Positions 62,576-64,000 of a stretch of DNA of 64,000 bases are shown piece by piece (the first letter of the stretch is position 1; the number at the start of each line of letters is the position of its first letter). Position numbers and translations under genes: made by a program. The notes beneath the pieces were generated by a model that worked only from the letters and a program-made list of their open reading frames with translations, was not told the DNA's origin and did no database searches. The stretch comes from UBA1447 sp964612185. Its GTDB lineage: Bacteria; Bacillota; Clostridia; Oscillospirales; Acutalibacteraceae. The DNA lies in NCBI GenBank assembly GCA_964612185.1, contig CAZTCR010000001.1, positions 62,001-126,000 on the forward strand, read 5' to 3'.

Positions 62576-63355
62576 TCAAAATGTTTTTTTATGTACAATT
62601 TCTGGGGATGATTGAACATAAAACTTGCTTGAGTCTGCCAATCTTACTCGGAAAAATACCCATAAATATCGAAATCCGTCTTTGAAAAATTTGGTTTTGG
62701 ATTTTCCTTCAGGGCGTTTTTGAAATACAACAGGGACTTCGATAACATCAACTCCCGTGCGCATCATTTTAAGAAATGCTTCATACAAGACGGAATATGA
62801 TTTTTCTTTTAAAATCAGATTCTTGACTTTTTCTGTCGGGATTGTTCTATAAGAAAATGTTGTATCCGTAAGTTTCTTTGAATATACGATTTGAAAAAAC
62901 TTTCGAAAGAAAATAAAAAATGCTTTCTTCAATTTTGAATAATTTTCTGAGCACTCTTTTGATAGAAATCGTGAACCTGTAATAATCGCTTCCGGGTGAT
63001 TTCTGCTTTCCTTAATAAATACTGCTATCATTTTTGGATCTTCCTCAAGATCAGCCGGTTGTATCATAAAATGGGAACCGGTAACAATTTTAAACAAAGA
63101 TTTCAGCGCATCGTCAAATGTTCCGTTTTGCATAACTATTTTCACGGGTATGATTTTATGTTTTATGCATAATTCTTCGGCAATTTTTTTGCATGCCGGA
63201 GTGGCAAAGTATGCGGGGCAGATAATAATCTCCTCTAAATCCGGGCCACACACATTGATTATCGTTTCGACCGTTTCCACAAATGAAGTTGTTTCATTTA
63301 TAACCGGTACGATGACTGAAATCGACTGAAAGGTATAGGGTGAAATATTTGCCAT
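62576..63355 (-). CDS. Atypical GT2-like glycosyltransferase, copy 2
   Basis: A 259-residue paralog of the gene at 29348. SVIVPVINE (13-21) is typical of GT2 enzymes. The usual V-D-D-G-S nucleotide motif is replaced by IIICPAYFATPAC (43-55) and the D-x-D site by ADLEEDP (101-107). A FSYRTIP stretch and a C-terminal basic-aromatic tail are shared with the other copy. It is sandwiched between two large radical SAM genes. Loss of the donor-binding aspartates suggests a changed or lost transferase function. Confidence 0.68.
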   Translation of the reverse strand: MANISPYTFQSISVIVPVINETTSFVETVETIINVCGPDLEEIIICPAYFATPACKKIAEELCIKHKIIPVKIVMQNGTFDDALKSLFKIVTGSHFMIQPADLEEDPKMIAVFIKESRNHPEAIITGSRFLSKECSENYSKLKKAFFIFFRKFFQIVYSKKLTDTTFSYRTIPTEKVKNLILKEKSYSVLYEAFLKMMRTGVDVIEVPVVFQKRPEGKSKTKFFKDGFRYLWVFFRVRLADSSKFYVQSSPEIVHKKTF

Positions 63356-63421
63356 TTATTCAACAACTGCCTCTTGACTTAATTTTCTCTCATATAGCTA
63401 ATGCTGAGGGACAGATCTGTT

Positions 63422-64000
63422 TCATTCAGCATATTCTACAGTAATGTCGGTATAAAGATTCTTTTCGCCTTTTCTGCCGAACCACACAATCTTTTTCGAG
63501 TAATCCTTCCAACTGTCCGGAATATTGTTGCCTTTTATTGTTAGCGTATTTTTCGTTTGTTCCAGCGGGCGGTAAGCGTTTGAAAGGATGCCGAAGAAAT
63601 AGGGATAAAAATCATATTCGAGTTGGACTGTGAACTCGTTTTTCCCAGGCATCTTGATAATACTTTGCTGATATTTCATTAATTCGCCGTAAATCCGGGG
63701 AGTGATATCATATTGGCTGAGATAATTTTCAATTTCACGGTAAAACCTGTCAAACTCATATACAATGTCAAGATAAGCCCCTTCTTCCATCGGCCAGGTA
63801 ATGCTGCCGAAAACCTCGTTGACATATTGACGCGGCCGTTCTCCGTTTGAATAGATGTTCAACTGTACCTTCATATCTGAAAATATCTTGCCGCACAGTG
63901 AATCCTTATTATGGTCCATCCATTTGATCAAATTATTGTAAAACTCGGTATAAGGAATTTTTTGCTCATGAAACAGATAATTAGCAAAGCACTGCAGCAA
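63422..64000 (-). CDS. Large B12-binding-type radical SAM protein, copy 3 (C-terminal part)
   Basis: The 192 visible residues match the C-terminal region of the proteins at 18750 and 60646. LQCFANYLFHEQKIPYTEFY, FGSITWPMEEGAYL and the closing KIVWFGRKGEKNLYTDI are all shared. The radical SAM and cobalamin-type domains lie beyond the right edge, so their presence is inferred. The ending is nearest to that of the 18750 protein (NLYTDI versus TLYTDI). The minus-strand run to its left probably starts upstream of this gene, outside the window. Confidence 0.75.
   Translation of the reverse strand: MLQCFANYLFHEQKIPYTEFYNNLIKWMDHNKDSLCGKIFSDMKVQLNIYSNGERPRQYVNEVFGSITWPMEEGAYLDIVYEFDRFYREIENYLSQYDITPRIYGELMKYQQSIIKMPGKNEFTVQLEYDFYPYFFGILSNAYRPLEQTKNTLTIKGNNIPDSWKDYSKKIVWFGRKGEKNLYTDITVEYAE

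Noticed and set aside
1..64000. Cobalamin riboswitch, expected near cobalamin-type enzymes
   Set aside because: I looked in the longer leaders for a B12-box-like segment and saw none. A covariance-model search would be decisive.
1..64000. Mobile elements, CRISPR arrays, tRNA or rRNA genes
   Set aside because: No transposase, terminal repeats, regular repeat-spacer pattern or tRNA-like sequence was seen. The repeated sequences are diverged protein-coding paralogs.

Overview
The window looks like a chromosomal stretch of an anaerobic Gram-positive bacterium, probably a clostridial Firmicute. The evidence is a Gram-positive style lexA promoter with an overlapping LexA-type box, strong AGGAGG-like ribosome sites, frequent TTG/GTG starts and TTGACA-17-TATAAT promoters. 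I see no tRNA, rRNA, insertion sequence, CRISPR array or phage gene. About 48 protein genes fill almost all of the DNA.

Layout. (1) 1-6655: the 5' end of lexA (minus), then a plus-strand unit of three tandem paralogous serine hydrolases, a YhhN-type membrane protein and a GtrA-type small membrane protein. (2) 6764-13859: a minus-strand unit with a SPASM-like radical SAM protein, two SDR epimerases, a nucleotidyltransferase-HAD phosphatase fusion, a GHMP heptose kinase, a cupin and a UroD/MtaA-like protein. This resembles GDP-heptose synthesis and modification. (3) 14224-27911: a fucose-1-phosphate pyrophosphorylase-type gene (plus); a minus-strand block of polytopic membrane proteins, a fucokinase-type kinase and a large B12-type radical SAM protein; then a plus-strand sugar kinase-GalU fusion with a GtrB-type glycosyltransferase. 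(4) 28005-38498: a minus-strand block that repeats the kinase/membrane-A/membrane-B trio of the previous block and adds two glycosyltransferases, a radical SAM protein, a sugar isomerase-type TIM barrel and an SDR protein. (5) 38773-49104: four consecutive B12-type radical SAM paralogs (minus), then GtrB glycosyltransferase, DegT aminotransferase and a further radical SAM paralog (plus). (6) 49226-64000: three large GT-C-like membrane proteins, a second SPASM-like radical SAM protein, a methyltransferase, two more B12-type radical SAM paralogs, two large radical SAM proteins (one cut by the window edge) and a GT2-like protein.

How the parts could work together (inference): salvage kinases and nucleotidyltransferases make activated sugars (heptose, fucose-like and a third sugar). 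Three GtrB-type GT2 enzymes would load sugars onto polyprenyl phosphate, GtrA would flip them, and the ten polytopic membrane proteins (families A, B and GT-C-like) would include the acceptor-side transferases outside the cell. Thirteen radical SAM proteins (eight of about 500 aa sharing a membrane-like C-terminal tail, three of about 640 aa, two SPASM-like) would then modify the sugars or lipid carriers. Such a density of cobalamin-type radical SAM paralogs in a glycan locus is the most striking feature of the window. The chemistry is not known from the sequence.
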